Shown one piece after another: positions 26,442 to 34,709 of a stretch of 64,000 bases of DNA. Origin of the DNA: IDS-8 sp036381215 (GTDB lineage Bacteria > Pseudomonadota > Gammaproteobacteria > Steroidobacterales > Woeseiaceae). The notes under the pieces are model-generated. The model was given only the letters and a program-made list of their open reading frames with translations, made no database searches and had not been told where the DNA came from. The stretch is taken from contig DASVDF010000050.1 of the NCBI GenBank assembly GCA_036381215.1, positions 1 through 64,000 of the forward strand, in the 5' to 3' direction. How positions within the stretch are numbered: position 1 is the stretch's first letter; every line of letters begins with the position of its first letter. The translations under genes and the position numbers were made by a program.

Positions 26442-27817
26442 TCGCAGCCCGGGAACAGCCAGCCGCCGACGGAGTCGGCGAGATCCTGCGCCTTTTTCGG
26501 TCCCCAGCTGCCGCGCTCGTAGGGCAGCACCGGGTCGGGCAAATCGAGCACGGGCTCGACGATCGACCACGAGTGAGCGACGGTGTCCTCGCGCGCGAAC
26601 AGCGTATGGTCGCCGCGCATGGCGTCGCCGATGAGGCGCTCGTAGGCGCTCATGTGATTGCGCGCCTCGTCGCGCACGAGGAGCTCGACGTTCTCCCCGA
26701 CCATCTCGGTGCCGGGCTTCTTCGAGAGCGCGCCGAGTGCGATGGCGACGCGCCGCGGGCCGAGCCGGAAGCGGAAGTAATTGGGCGCGCAGGTGAGGCG
26801 ATACTCCGGCACGCCCGGTCCGCGCTTCAGCTCCACCACTACCTCCGTGAGCGTCGTCGCAAGGTATTTGCCGGTACGGATGAGGAACGGCACGCCGCGC
26901 CAGCGCGCCGAGTCGATGTCGAGCCGGAGCGCCGCATAGGTTTCGACGTTCGAGCGGGAATTCACGCCGCGCTCCTCGCGATAGCCGGAGTACTGGCCGC
27001 GCACGATCTGCTCCGGACGCAGCGGCTGCACCTGCGACAGCAGTTTGGCCTTCGCGTCGCGTACGGCATCGCCCGTCATGTGGCCGGGCCGCTCCATCGC
27101 GACGTGCGCGACGACCTGCAAGAGGTGATTCTGCACGACGTCACGGATCGCTCCCACGCTGTCGTAGAATGCGCCGCGGGTCTCGACGCCGAAGTCTTCC
27201 GCCATCGTGATCTGCACGCTACGGACGTAGTCGGCGTTCCAGATCGGCTCGAGAAAAATGTTGGCGAAGCGGAAATAGAGCAGGTTCTGCACCGACTCCT
27301 TTCCGAGGTAGTGATCGATGCGGTAGATCTCATGCTCGTCGAACACCTCGTGCAGCGTTTCGCCGAGGGCGCGCGCCGATTCGAGATCGCGGCCGAACGG
27401 CTTCTCGACTACGACCTGCGCGTGCTCGCCGGCGCAGCCCGCGGCGTCGAGGCTGCGCACGACGGTGCCGAACATGTCGGGCGGAATGGCGAGATAGTAA
27501 AGCGGTGCCTTGGCCTTACCCAAGGCACGGCACAGCCGCTCGAAGGTGTCCGGATCGGCATAATCGCCGTCGACGTAGTCGAGCAGTCCGAGCAGGTTCT
27601 CCGTCGCGTCCGTGTCTTCCGGATGACCGTGCTCGGCGATGCTGTCCTTTACCCGCTGCTTCAGGTATTCCAGCGTCCGGCCGCCGCGGCCGGTGCCGAT
27701 CACCGGCACCGTGAGGCTGCCCTTCTTCACCAGCGCCTGCAGCGCGGGGAAAATGTCCTTGTAGGCGAGATCGCCGGTCGCGCCGAAAAGCACCAGGGTA
27801 TCCGCTTCCCTGCTCAT
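26438..27817 (-). CDS. zwf: Glucose-6-phosphate 1-dehydrogenase
   Basis: The 459-residue enzyme oxidises glucose-6-phosphate to the lactone with NAD(P)+. The coenzyme fingerprint is LVLFGATGDLAYKDIFPAL near the N-terminus; the substrate and catalytic motif is YRIDHYLGKESVQN; VVEKPFGRDL holds the conserved lysine. It is slightly shorter than the 490 or so residues of E. coli Zwf but keeps all core motifs. It overlaps both neighbours by four bases. Confidence 0.97.
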   Translation of the reverse strand: MSREADTLVLFGATGDLAYKDIFPALQALVKKGSLTVPVIGTGRGGRTLEYLKQRVKDSIAEHGHPEDTDATENLLGLLDYVDGDYADPDTFERLCRALGKAKAPLYYLAIPPDMFGTVVRSLDAAGCAGEHAQVVVEKPFGRDLESARALGETLHEVFDEHEIYRIDHYLGKESVQNLLYFRFANIFLEPIWNADYVRSVQITMAEDFGVETRGAFYDSVGAIRDVVQNHLLQVVAHVAMERPGHMTGDAVRDAKAKLLSQVQPLRPEQIVRGQYSGYREERGVNSRSNVETYAALRLDIDSARWRGVPFLIRTGKYLATTLTEVVVELKRGPGVPEYRLTCAPNYFRFRLGPRRVAIALGALSKKPGTEMVGENVELLVRDEARNHMSAYERLIGDAMRGDHTLFAREDTVAHSWSIVEPVLDLPDPVLPYERGSWGPKKAQDLADSVGGWLFPGCE

Positions 27818-28815
27818 CGTTCCTCGTGCCCTCCGAACTGGCGGCGCATGGCCGAGAGGATGCGGTTCGCGTAGTCGTCACGCTCGCGCGACGTGAAGCG
27901 GCCGAAGAGCGCGGCGGAGAGCACCGGCATCGGCACGGCGGCATCGATCGCCGTCTGCAGCGTCCAGCGGCCTTCGCCGGAATCCGAGACGTTGCCGCGC
28001 AGGTCGGAAAGGCGCGCGTCTTTGGCCAGCGCTTCGGCCGTCAGATCGAGCAGCCAGGAGCGCACGACGCTGCCGTGGCGCCACACTTCGGCAATGGCCG
28101 CGACGTCGAGGTCGTACTGCAGCATGCGCGGATCGGCAAGAGGTGCGGTTTCAGCATCCTTTGCCGTCTCGGTGCTCCCGGCATCCGCGTGCTTCAGCAG
28201 GTTGAATCCTTCGGCGTAGGCGGCCATCAGCCCGTACTCGATGCCGTTGTGCACCATCTTGACGAAGTGGCCGGCGCCACTCGGCCCGCAATAGAGAAAG
28301 CCGCGCGCGGGCTCGGAAATGGAAGGCACGTGGCCCTGATCGCCGCCTGCGGTCCGCGGCGCCAGCGACGCAAAGATCGGTGCGAGGCGCGCGGCGACGC
28401 TGCGATCGCCGCCTATCATCAGGCAGTAACCCTGCTCGAGGCCCCACACGCCGCCGCTCACGCCGACGTCGAGGTAATGGACGCCGTCCTCGAGCAGCGT
28501 TTCCGCGCGCGAGATCGCGTCGCGATAGAAGGAGTTGCCGCCGTCGATGACGATGTCGCCCGCCGACAGCAGCGGCTGCAGCGAGGCGATCACGTCGCCG
28601 ACCACCGCGACCGGCACCATCAGCCACACGATGCGCGGCGGCGTGAGGCTTGCCACCAGGTCGTCGATGCTGGTGGTGCCGACGGCACCGTGCTCCGAAA
28701 GCCTTGCGACGCTCGCTTCCTTGCGGTCGAAGGCCACGCATTCGTGGCCGTCGGCCATGAGGCGCTCGGCCATGGCCGCGCCCATTCGCCCCAACCCGAT
28801 CATTCCGAGGCGCAT
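27814..28815 (-). CDS. gnd: 6-phosphogluconate dehydrogenase, short (NAD-type) form
   Basis: At 333 residues this is the short GndA/YqeC-like class rather than the 470-residue form. It has LGMIGLGRMGAAMAERL for the coenzyme, DIVIDGGNSFYRD, DVGVSGGVWGLEQGYCLMIG and the catalytic GHFVKMVHNGIEYG. The residue after the second strand is Asp (VAFDRKE), which favours NAD+ over NADP+ by analogy with other Rossmann enzymes (inference). It produces ribulose-5-phosphate and CO2. It overlaps zwf by ATGA and follows an SDR gene by nine bases. Confidence 0.94.
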   Translation of the reverse strand: MRLGMIGLGRMGAAMAERLMADGHECVAFDRKEASVARLSEHGAVGTTSIDDLVASLTPPRIVWLMVPVAVVGDVIASLQPLLSAGDIVIDGGNSFYRDAISRAETLLEDGVHYLDVGVSGGVWGLEQGYCLMIGGDRSVAARLAPIFASLAPRTAGGDQGHVPSISEPARGFLYCGPSGAGHFVKMVHNGIEYGLMAAYAEGFNLLKHADAGSTETAKDAETAPLADPRMLQYDLDVAAIAEVWRHGSVVRSWLLDLTAEALAKDARLSDLRGNVSDSGEGRWTLQTAIDAAVPMPVLSAALFGRFTSRERDDYANRILSAMRRQFGGHEER

Positions 28816-28824
28816 GTGCCCTCC

Positions 28825-29607
28825 TCAGTAGATTTGCGATGACAGCACGCCGCCGTCGACGACGAGATTGTGCCCGGTGATCCAGCGGGCCGCGGAGGAA
28901 GCCAGGAACAGGCAGGCGTCGGCCACGTCTTCCGGCTCACCCAGCCGCGCGAGCGGCGCCTTTGCGAGCCAGCGCGCCACGCCTTCCGGCCATTGTTCCT
29001 CGATGCCGGGACGGGCGACGAGCCCGGGCGAGACCGCGTTGACCCGGACATTATAGCGGCCGAGCTCCTGCGCTGCCGAGCGCGTGAGCATGACCACGGC
29101 CGCTTTGGCACTGTTGTAGTGCGCATGTTCCGGCCCTGGAGCGAGCGCCGCGATGGAAGCGATGTTCACGATGGCGCCGCCACCGGCCAGCTGCATGTGC
29201 CGCGCCGCAGCGCGCAGGCAGAAGAACGCGGTATCGACGTTGGCGCGGTACATGTCGCGCCAGTCCGCCTCGGAGATCTCGAGCAGCGGGCGGTTGGGAA
29301 AGCTGCCCGCGTTGTTCACCAGGACATCCAGCCGGCCGAGCGCCGCCACTACGTCGCCGGCGAGCTGCCGGGCCGCCTCCGCGCCGGCCAGCTCGGCGTG
29401 GAAGAGGGCGGCACGCCCGCCGCGCTGCTCGATGCTGCTCACGACCTCACGCGCGGCGACCTCGTTGCCGCGGTAGTGCACCGCGACGGCAGCACCGGCC
29501 TCCCCGAACCGTCGCGCGATCGCAGCGCCGATGCCCTGGCTCGCGCCGGTAACGAGGGCCACTTTCCCCGAAAGACCGAGCAACTGTGCGTATGCCGGTG
29601 GATCCAC
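28825..29607 (-). CDS. Short-chain dehydrogenase/reductase
   Basis: The 260-residue protein is a classical SDR: cofactor loop TGASQGIGAAIARRF, structural NNAG, catalytic Ser in IVNIASIAAL, YNSAKAA for Tyr and Lys, and a C-terminal WITGHNLVVDGG. Arg and His after the second strand (AVHYRGNE) suggest NADP(H). It precedes gnd in the pentose phosphate run, so a sugar or pteridine substrate is possible, but the sequence does not decide. Alternative names such as glucose 1-dehydrogenase would be guesses. Confidence 0.9.
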   Translation of the reverse strand: MDPPAYAQLLGLSGKVALVTGASQGIGAAIARRFGEAGAAVAVHYRGNEVAAREVVSSIEQRGGRAALFHAELAGAEAARQLAGDVVAALGRLDVLVNNAGSFPNRPLLEISEADWRDMYRANVDTAFFCLRAAARHMQLAGGGAIVNIASIAALAPGPEHAHYNSAKAAVVMLTRSAAQELGRYNVRVNAVSPGLVARPGIEEQWPEGVARWLAKAPLARLGEPEDVADACLFLASSAARWITGHNLVVDGGVLSSQIY

Positions 29608-29692
29608 GTACCTGCCCCGCGTCCCGCGTCCCGCGTTCCGACCAGTATAGTGCGCCGCGCCTCGTCATGGCCCGCGGGAGCGCACCTGCCGG

Positions 29693-29698
29693 TATCAT
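29693..29698 (+). promoter_or_regulatory. TATCAT -10-like element directly before the cation diffusion facilitator start
   Basis: TATCAT ends six bases before the ATG and no Shine-Dalgarno sequence is present, so transcription from it would give a leaderless mRNA. No convincing -35 is seen. A ten-base direct repeat TCATGGCCCG (29665 and 29695) brackets the region. Confidence 0.3.
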
Positions 29699-29704
29699 GG
29701 CCCG

Positions 29705-30619
29705 ATGGCATCGGGCTCGAAGAAAGTCATCATCGCCGCGCTCCTCGGCAATACGCTGATCGCGGTCACCAAGTTCGCCGCCGCGCTGTTCACCGGCAGC
29801 TCGGCCATGCTCTCGGAGGGCATTCACTCCGTCGTCGACACCGGCAACCAGGTGCTGCTGCTCTACGGCCTGCGCCGCGCGCGGCAGCCGCCCGACCCGC
29901 TGTACCCGTTCGGCCACGGCAAGGAGGTGTACTTCTGGAGCTTCGTCGTCGCCATCCTGATCTTCGCCGTCGGCGCCGGCATCTCGATTTACGAAGGGAT
30001 ACGGCACCTGATGGAGCCGCACCCGATGACCGATCCGCTCGTCAATTACGTCGTGCTGTCCATCGCGATGGTGTTCGAGGGCGCGGCCTGGACGTTTGCG
30101 TTGCTCGAGTTCAACAAGACGCGTGGCAAGCTGGGCTACTTCGAGGCCGTGCACCGGGGCAAGGATCCGACGCTCTTCGTCGTGCTGTTCGAGGATACGG
30201 CGGCAATGCTCGGGCTGCTGGTCGCGTTCGCCGGCGTGGCGCTCGCGGATGCGACGGGCCTCGCCTGGTTCGACGGCACGGCCTCGATCCTGATCGGTGT
30301 GATCCTCGCAGCCACCGCGACCTGGCTTGCCTACGAGACCAAGGGCCTGCTGATCGGCGAAGCCGCGGGGCGGCGCGTGACGGACGGCATCCGCAATATC
30401 CTGCTCGGGTTCAAAGAGGTCCGGCACGTGAACGAGATCCTCACCATGCACATGGGGCCGGATTTCATCCTCCTGAACCTGTCGGTGAAATTTGCCGACG
30501 ATGTAACGGCGACGGAGCTCGAGACGACGGTGGCGCGCATCGAGGAGCGCATCCGCAGCGTCTATCCTCAGGTGAAGAGGATTTTCGTGGAGGCGGAGCG
30601 GCGGCCGGACCCCGCCTGA
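29705..30619 (+). CDS. Cation diffusion facilitator (CDF) family transporter
   Basis: The 304-residue protein has about six membrane helices and a cytoplasmic C-domain. The first helices carry AALFTGSSAMLSEGIHSVVD, where the Ser and Asp/His of metal site A are expected (SEGIHSVVDT). YPFGHGKEVYFW and a second site in LFEDTAAMLGLLVAF follow. It resembles the FieF/YdfM-like CDF group exporting divalent metals in exchange for protons. Metal specificity is not evident. The downstream UdgX gene begins five bases after its stop. Confidence 0.93.
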   Translation: MASGSKKVIIAALLGNTLIAVTKFAAALFTGSSAMLSEGIHSVVDTGNQVLLLYGLRRARQPPDPLYPFGHGKEVYFWSFVVAILIFAVGAGISIYEGIRHLMEPHPMTDPLVNYVVLSIAMVFEGAAWTFALLEFNKTRGKLGYFEAVHRGKDPTLFVVLFEDTAAMLGLLVAFAGVALADATGLAWFDGTASILIGVILAATATWLAYETKGLLIGEAAGRRVTDGIRNILLGFKEVRHVNEILTMHMGPDFILLNLSVKFADDVTATELETTVARIEERIRSVYPQVKRIFVEAERRPDPA

Positions 30620-30624
30620 GAGCA

Positions 30625-31269
30625 ATGACCCCGGACGCAGCCGCCACCAGCGCCGCGGATTTCCTGCCGGCGCGTCTTTCGCTCACGTCGCTGGCGGCGG
30701 CTGCGCGCGGTTGCCGCGGCTGTGACCTGTGGCGCGAGGCGACGCAGACGGTTTTCGGTGAAGGGCTGAAGCGAGCCCGGCTGATGCTGGTCGGCGAGAT
30801 GCCCGGCAACGACGAGGACCTCGAGGGTCATCCGTTCGTCGGTCCGGCCGGCCGTGTGCTCGACAAGGCGCTGGCCGCAGCGCGGATAGAGCGCAGCGAC
30901 GCCTACGTCACGAACGTGGTGAAGCACTTCCGCTGGGAGCCGCGCGGCAAGCGCCGGCTGCACAAGAAGCCGAATGCCGCGCAGGTCGACGCGTGTCGCC
31001 CGTGGTTCGATGCGGAGCTCGAGGTCGTCGAGCCGGAGGTACTGGTGTGTCTCGGGGCGACCGCCGCGAAGGAGCTGCTCGGGCCCGCGTTCCGCGTGAG
31101 CCGCGAGCACGGCCGCTTCGTCCGTTCCAACCTCGCGCCCTTTGTGACGGCGACGCAGCATCCTTCCGCCGTGCTGCGCGCGCGGGATTCCGCGGCCCGC
31201 GCCGCGCTGCTGCAAACCCTCGTCGAGGACCTGCGCAAGGTCGCGCAGGTCCTCGCCGGGAAGCGCTGA
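30625..31269 (+). CDS. UdgX-type uracil-DNA glycosylase
   Basis: The 214-residue protein belongs to the iron-sulfur uracil-DNA glycosylase superfamily (cysteines in CRGCDLW and near LVCLG). Motif 1 is GEMPGNDEDLEGHPFVGPAG. The loop KRRLHKKPN (H113) corresponds to the KRRIH loop of mycobacterial UdgX, whose histidine forms a covalent bond with the abasic sugar after uracil excision. Motif 1 has Met where UdgX usually has Gln, and the loop has Leu for Ile. The C-terminal motif TQHPSAVLRARD is intact. It follows the CDF gene closely but a functional link is not obvious. Confidence 0.88.
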   Translation: MTPDAAATSAADFLPARLSLTSLAAAARGCRGCDLWREATQTVFGEGLKRARLMLVGEMPGNDEDLEGHPFVGPAGRVLDKALAAARIERSDAYVTNVVKHFRWEPRGKRRLHKKPNAAQVDACRPWFDAELEVVEPEVLVCLGATAAKELLGPAFRVSREHGRFVRSNLAPFVTATQHPSAVLRARDSAARAALLQTLVEDLRKVAQVLAGKR

Positions 31270-31302
31270 GCGGGTCGGCCGACCGGCGCGAGCGGGTGCC
31301 GA

Positions 31303-31773
31303 TCAGGACGTCCTCTGTCCGCCGTGCACCTCGCCGCGCCAGCCGCCTGTCTCGCGCCCGCGGCTTTCGATGTATTGCTTGAAGTCTTCGACGGTGCTCT
31401 GCACGCGCGTCTCCATCGCACCAAGGGCGTCGGCGACGTTCTCGATCGCGCCCTGCGGCTCGTATTCCATCGCAAGCCGCACGCGGGTGCTTTCCTCGGA
31501 CAGCGGCTCGAAGCGGACCTCGCCCGCATTCGGCGCGTCGCCGGAGACGCTGCGCCAGGCGATGCGCTGGTCCGGGACCTGCTCGACGATCTCAGCGTCC
31601 CACTCCTTGTCCTTGCCCCACACCTCGGCGCGCCAGTGCACGTGCGTATCGTCGATCTGCCGCACCTCCTTCACGCCGGACATGAATTTCGGCAAGTCCT
31701 CGAACTGCGTCCACTGGTTGTAGACGACGTCGATCGGGCAGTTGACCTCGACGGATTTCTCGATCCTTTCCAC
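31303..31773 (-). CDS. SRPBCC family protein (polyketide cyclase/dehydrase-like)
   Basis: The 156-residue protein has the START-like fold signature: IEKSVEVNCPIDVVYNQWTQ then FEDLPKFMSGVKEV, WRAEVWGKDKEWDAEIVEQV and a long C-terminal helix. I chose the GTG start because AAGGAG lies exactly seven bases upstream; longer readings lack any ribosome-binding site. Members bind lipids or small hydrophobic ligands; the ligand is unknown. It stands alone between UdgX and the glycan locus. Confidence 0.88.
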   Translation of the reverse strand: MERIEKSVEVNCPIDVVYNQWTQFEDLPKFMSGVKEVRQIDDTHVHWRAEVWGKDKEWDAEIVEQVPDQRIAWRSVSGDAPNAGEVRFEPLSEESTRVRLAMEYEPQGAIENVADALGAMETRVQSTVEDFKQYIESRGRETGGWRGEVHGGQRTS

Positions 31774-31919
31774 TGCAATACTCCTTGACTGCGCTTGTCT
31801 TCGGGAAAGCACGGCAGGCATACAAATTCCGTGCCGTGGCACGACGCGGACCGCACGTCGCTCCGTACCCTGCCGGACGGCCGGTGTCCGCAAGCACGCC
31901 CGGCTCGTGCGGTAACTTG

Positions 31920-32723
31920 TTACGCCGCCGTGTAAGCCTTACAGCGCCAGCAGGTCACGTCGGCCTCCGGTTCACAGGTGCCGAAGATGCGCCGCGAGAG
32001 CTCGTGGACCTCGTCGTCGAAGAGCGCTGTGAAATCCCGGTCGTGCTCGAAATGTCGCCAGCGCTCATGCGTGCGCATGGCCTGTGCGCGACCGTCGTAA
32101 CTCAGGCCGTCGAAGGAGCTGCCGTTTCCGGTCGCCGGGACCCGTTCGCGGCCCGCGTCGGTGAACGCGAGGCCGAGCGCCGCGGCGAGCCTGCGCCGAT
32201 AGCTCCGGTCTGCGACCCAGCGGTTATAGCTGATCGCCACGCGCCCGCTGTCGAGATAGCGGCGCATACCGAGCACTTCGCGCGCGTGCTGTTTCCAGAT
32301 GCGCAGCACGGCGCCTTGCGTGACTCCGCCGATGCCGCTGCGCATCCGACTGGCGAACAGGTTGTACGGGTCTCTCAGGATGATGAGGTCGGTCCGCCGA
32401 AGCGATTTCCCGACCCATTCATCGTGCCGGCGTTCGAATTCACCGCTCGTGACCGTTCCGAGAAAACAATCCTCGTAGCTCACGACGAGGAGATCCTTGC
32501 GCGAGTGCGCGCCACGGCGCTCCGCCGCTTCGCAGAAAGGGCGGTAGCTTGCGACGACGGCCCGGCCGTCGGCCATGGGGCGCGCGGTGGTGAAAGGATT
32601 GCAGCGCGGTTCCGCGCAGTTGACGAAGCAGGTGCGGCCCGCGGCCTGCGAGAGGATCCAGTGGATGATGGCGTGGTTGCCGCTGCGTGACATTCCCGTG
32701 ATGCGCATTTCACGTCGATTCAT
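31920..32723 (-). CDS. Sulfotransferase-like P-loop protein
   Basis: The 267-residue protein opens with MNRREMRITGMSRSGNHAII, where GMSRSGNHA matches the 5' phosphosulfate-binding loop of sulfotransferases. DLIILRDPYNLFASRMRSG resembles the 3' phosphate-binding region. The C-terminus carries cysteines (CEPEADVTCWRC) of unknown role. It lies 165 bases downstream of the last coupled glycan gene, on the same strand, so it may sulfate the product of that locus; this is inference. A -10-like TACAAT occurs nine bases before its ATG. Confidence 0.75.
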   Translation of the reverse strand: MNRREMRITGMSRSGNHAIIHWILSQAAGRTCFVNCAEPRCNPFTTARPMADGRAVVASYRPFCEAAERRGAHSRKDLLVVSYEDCFLGTVTSGEFERRHDEWVGKSLRRTDLIILRDPYNLFASRMRSGIGGVTQGAVLRIWKQHAREVLGMRRYLDSGRVAISYNRWVADRSYRRRLAAALGLAFTDAGRERVPATGNGSSFDGLSYDGRAQAMRTHERWRHFEHDRDFTALFDDEVHELSRRIFGTCEPEADVTCWRCKAYTAA

Positions 32724-32887
32724 GGGACGGCATTGTATACGGTAAAAAACGTGCAGAGGCAGCATAGACCAATCCGGCAGAGACACGGGAGGGCGCCGGT
32801 TATGGTCGGCGGAAACCGCGAAGGGCGCGCGCCACGGCTATCCGGCCGTGCCGACGAGCGGCGGCGGGTTGGCGGAACGCGGCGCGG

Positions 32888-33658
32888 CTACGGGCGGGCG
32901 GCGGCGCTCGTGGCGACTTCTGCGAGCTCGGCCCTGACGGCGGGCGCGACCGGGGCGCTCTCGCACCAGAACGTCTCGTGCTCGGGCGACTCGAGCACCT
33001 CGAAGCCGCTGCTGCGCAGCATGGCGCGCGCGCAGGCTTCGTTGGCGGCCCACCAGTTGGTGGCGTCGTCGGCGAGGCTGTGCTCGATGAAGCCGAGCTT
33101 CGGCCAGCCGGGCCGCGCGATGCGGTAGCGCTCGTCCAGCGGAAAATCGCGCGGTACGCGGCAGGCCGCCACGTCCGGGAAGGTCATGGTCTGGAACATC
33201 AGATAACGTGGCGAGAGCGAGCGCACGATGTCGAGCGCGAGCAAAGGATGGCGCAGGTGATAGGCGACACCCATGAACCAGACGAGATCGAAGTGCTCGT
33301 GGAGCTCGGGCAGCCGGTAGACGGACAGCCGGCGGAACACCGGCGGCCGCTCCGGCCCGATCAGTGACGACGCCCAGCGCGCCTGGGCGAGATAGTGCTC
33401 GTCGATGTCGACGCCGACCACCTCGGCGCCGCGCTCGGCGAGCGCGAAGCTGTAGTAACCCGCGTTGCAGCCGACGTCGAGGACCCGCCAGCCGGAGAGA
33501 TCGTCCGGCACGACGTGGCGGATGCGCTCCCATTTGCGCGCGGGAAAGTCACCGAGCGGATGCGCCGGCGCCGTCTCGATGCCGCCGGGCAGGTGCAGGT
33601 TGTGGAACCATTCGCCGAGCCTGCGGACTTCCGCGACGACGGTGCCGGTCTCCTCCAT
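32888..33658 (-). CDS. SAM-dependent methyltransferase (CmoB/TIGR04290-like)
   Basis: The 256-residue protein shows motif I VLDVGCNAGYYSFALAERGA, the acidic VVGVDIDEHYL and a DLVWFMGVAYHLRHPLLAL post-motif region resembling CmoB-type methyltransferases. The N-terminus WFHNLHLPGGIETAPAHPLG is distinctive for a group found in glycan clusters. It probably methylates a sugar or nucleotide sugar here (inference). The ATG follows GAGGA and lies four bases after the upstream glycosyltransferase stop. Confidence 0.85.
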   Translation of the reverse strand: MEETGTVVAEVRRLGEWFHNLHLPGGIETAPAHPLGDFPARKWERIRHVVPDDLSGWRVLDVGCNAGYYSFALAERGAEVVGVDIDEHYLAQARWASSLIGPERPPVFRRLSVYRLPELHEHFDLVWFMGVAYHLRHPLLALDIVRSLSPRYLMFQTMTFPDVAACRVPRDFPLDERYRIARPGWPKLGFIEHSLADDATNWWAANEACARAMLRSSGFEVLESPEHETFWCESAPVAPAVRAELAEVATSAAARP

Positions 33659-33662
33659 GTCC

Positions 33663-34709
33663 TCATTCCTTGCCTTCGATGTACGCTTCGAGCTCGGCCG
33701 CGCGTGTCTGCCCCGTGTGCGAGGACAGCGCGCGTGCGCGCGCGGCCCGGCCGATCGCGCGGCGCTCTTCGTCGGGCATTGCCCGCAGCCACGCGAGGAC
33801 CTCGTCCGGTCCTTCCGCGACGAGGATTTCCTCGCCGATGCGGAAGAACGTGTCGAGCCCCGGCCATGCATCGGAGATGACGGGTGTGCCGCAGCAGGCA
33901 GCTTCGAACAGCCGCACGCTCGGTGACCAGCCCATGCGGCGCATGTCGGCGCGGGTGACGTTGAGCGTGAAACGCTGGCTGCAGTAGAAGCCGGCATGCT
34001 CGCCCGGCGCCACGTGATCGACGTGCTCGACGTTCGCCGGCCAGGCGACGGTGTCCGGATATTGCGCGCCGGCGACGACGAAGCGTCCGTCATTCCACCG
34101 CGACGCCGGCTCGAGCAGCAGCCTGCGCACGCCGTCGTGACGGTCCTTGGACCACGTGCCCAGATAGCCGAGATCCACCCCGTTCGGCACCGGGACGGGG
34201 TTGTGCGTCTCGGGATCCACGGAGCAGTACAGCGGCACCGGGCGCCGCGCGCCGAGCGCGCGCAGGGCATCGAGCGCGGCGCCGCCGGAAAAGCTGAGAT
34301 ACAGGTCGAAATGCGGGAGCAGGTCGCGCGTGAGGTACTCGCAGCGATTCTCCGCGAGGGCGGCGAGCGTGACCGGCGTATCGATGTCGTAGAACGCGAG
34401 CAGCGCATCGCAGCGCAGAAGCTCGCTTACGAGCGTGTCCGTCTCCGCCACGTATGAGCCGATGACCACGACGTCGGCGGCGGCGAGAGCCGTGCGCTGC
34501 GCGTGCCACAGCTCCCGCGCATGCGTATAGAAGTGCAGGAAATCGCAGTCCGGTATGTCGCGATGCGCGGCATACCAGGGCTGCTCACGCTCGTAGAACG
34601 CCACCTCGTGTCCGCGTTCGCGCAGCCCCTTCAGCAACGCGCGGTACGTCGTCGCGTGTCCGTTGCCCCAGGACGAGCTGTAGGTCAGGCCGATGAACGC
34701 GAAATTCAT
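33663..34709 (-). CDS. CgeB-like glycosyltransferase 1
   Basis: The 348-residue protein is a GT-B type glycosyltransferase of the CgeB/DUF3880-like group: MNFAFIGLTYSSSWGNGHAT at the start, and at the end ADMRRMGWSPSVRLFEAACC with GTPVISDAWPGLDTFF as donor-binding region. Two related proteins follow in the upstream direction, sharing the same C-terminal pattern. It overlaps the next gene by ATGA. Donor and acceptor sugars are unknown; cytoplasmic action on a lipid-linked or soluble acceptor is expected. Confidence 0.85.
   Translation of the reverse strand: MNFAFIGLTYSSSWGNGHATTYRALLKGLRERGHEVAFYEREQPWYAAHRDIPDCDFLHFYTHARELWHAQRTALAAADVVVIGSYVAETDTLVSELLRCDALLAFYDIDTPVTLAALAENRCEYLTRDLLPHFDLYLSFSGGAALDALRALGARRPVPLYCSVDPETHNPVPVPNGVDLGYLGTWSKDRHDGVRRLLLEPASRWNDGRFVVAGAQYPDTVAWPANVEHVDHVAPGEHAGFYCSQRFTLNVTRADMRRMGWSPSVRLFEAACCGTPVISDAWPGLDTFFRIGEEILVAEGPDEVLAWLRAMPDEERRAIGRAARARALSSHTGQTRAAELEAYIEGKE

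Noticed and set aside
31273..31284. Perfect palindrome GGTCGGCCGACC between the convergent UdgX and SRPBCC genes, considered as a bidirectional terminator
   Set aside because: No loop and no U-run on either side; in DNA of this GC content a 12-base GC palindrome is weak evidence.
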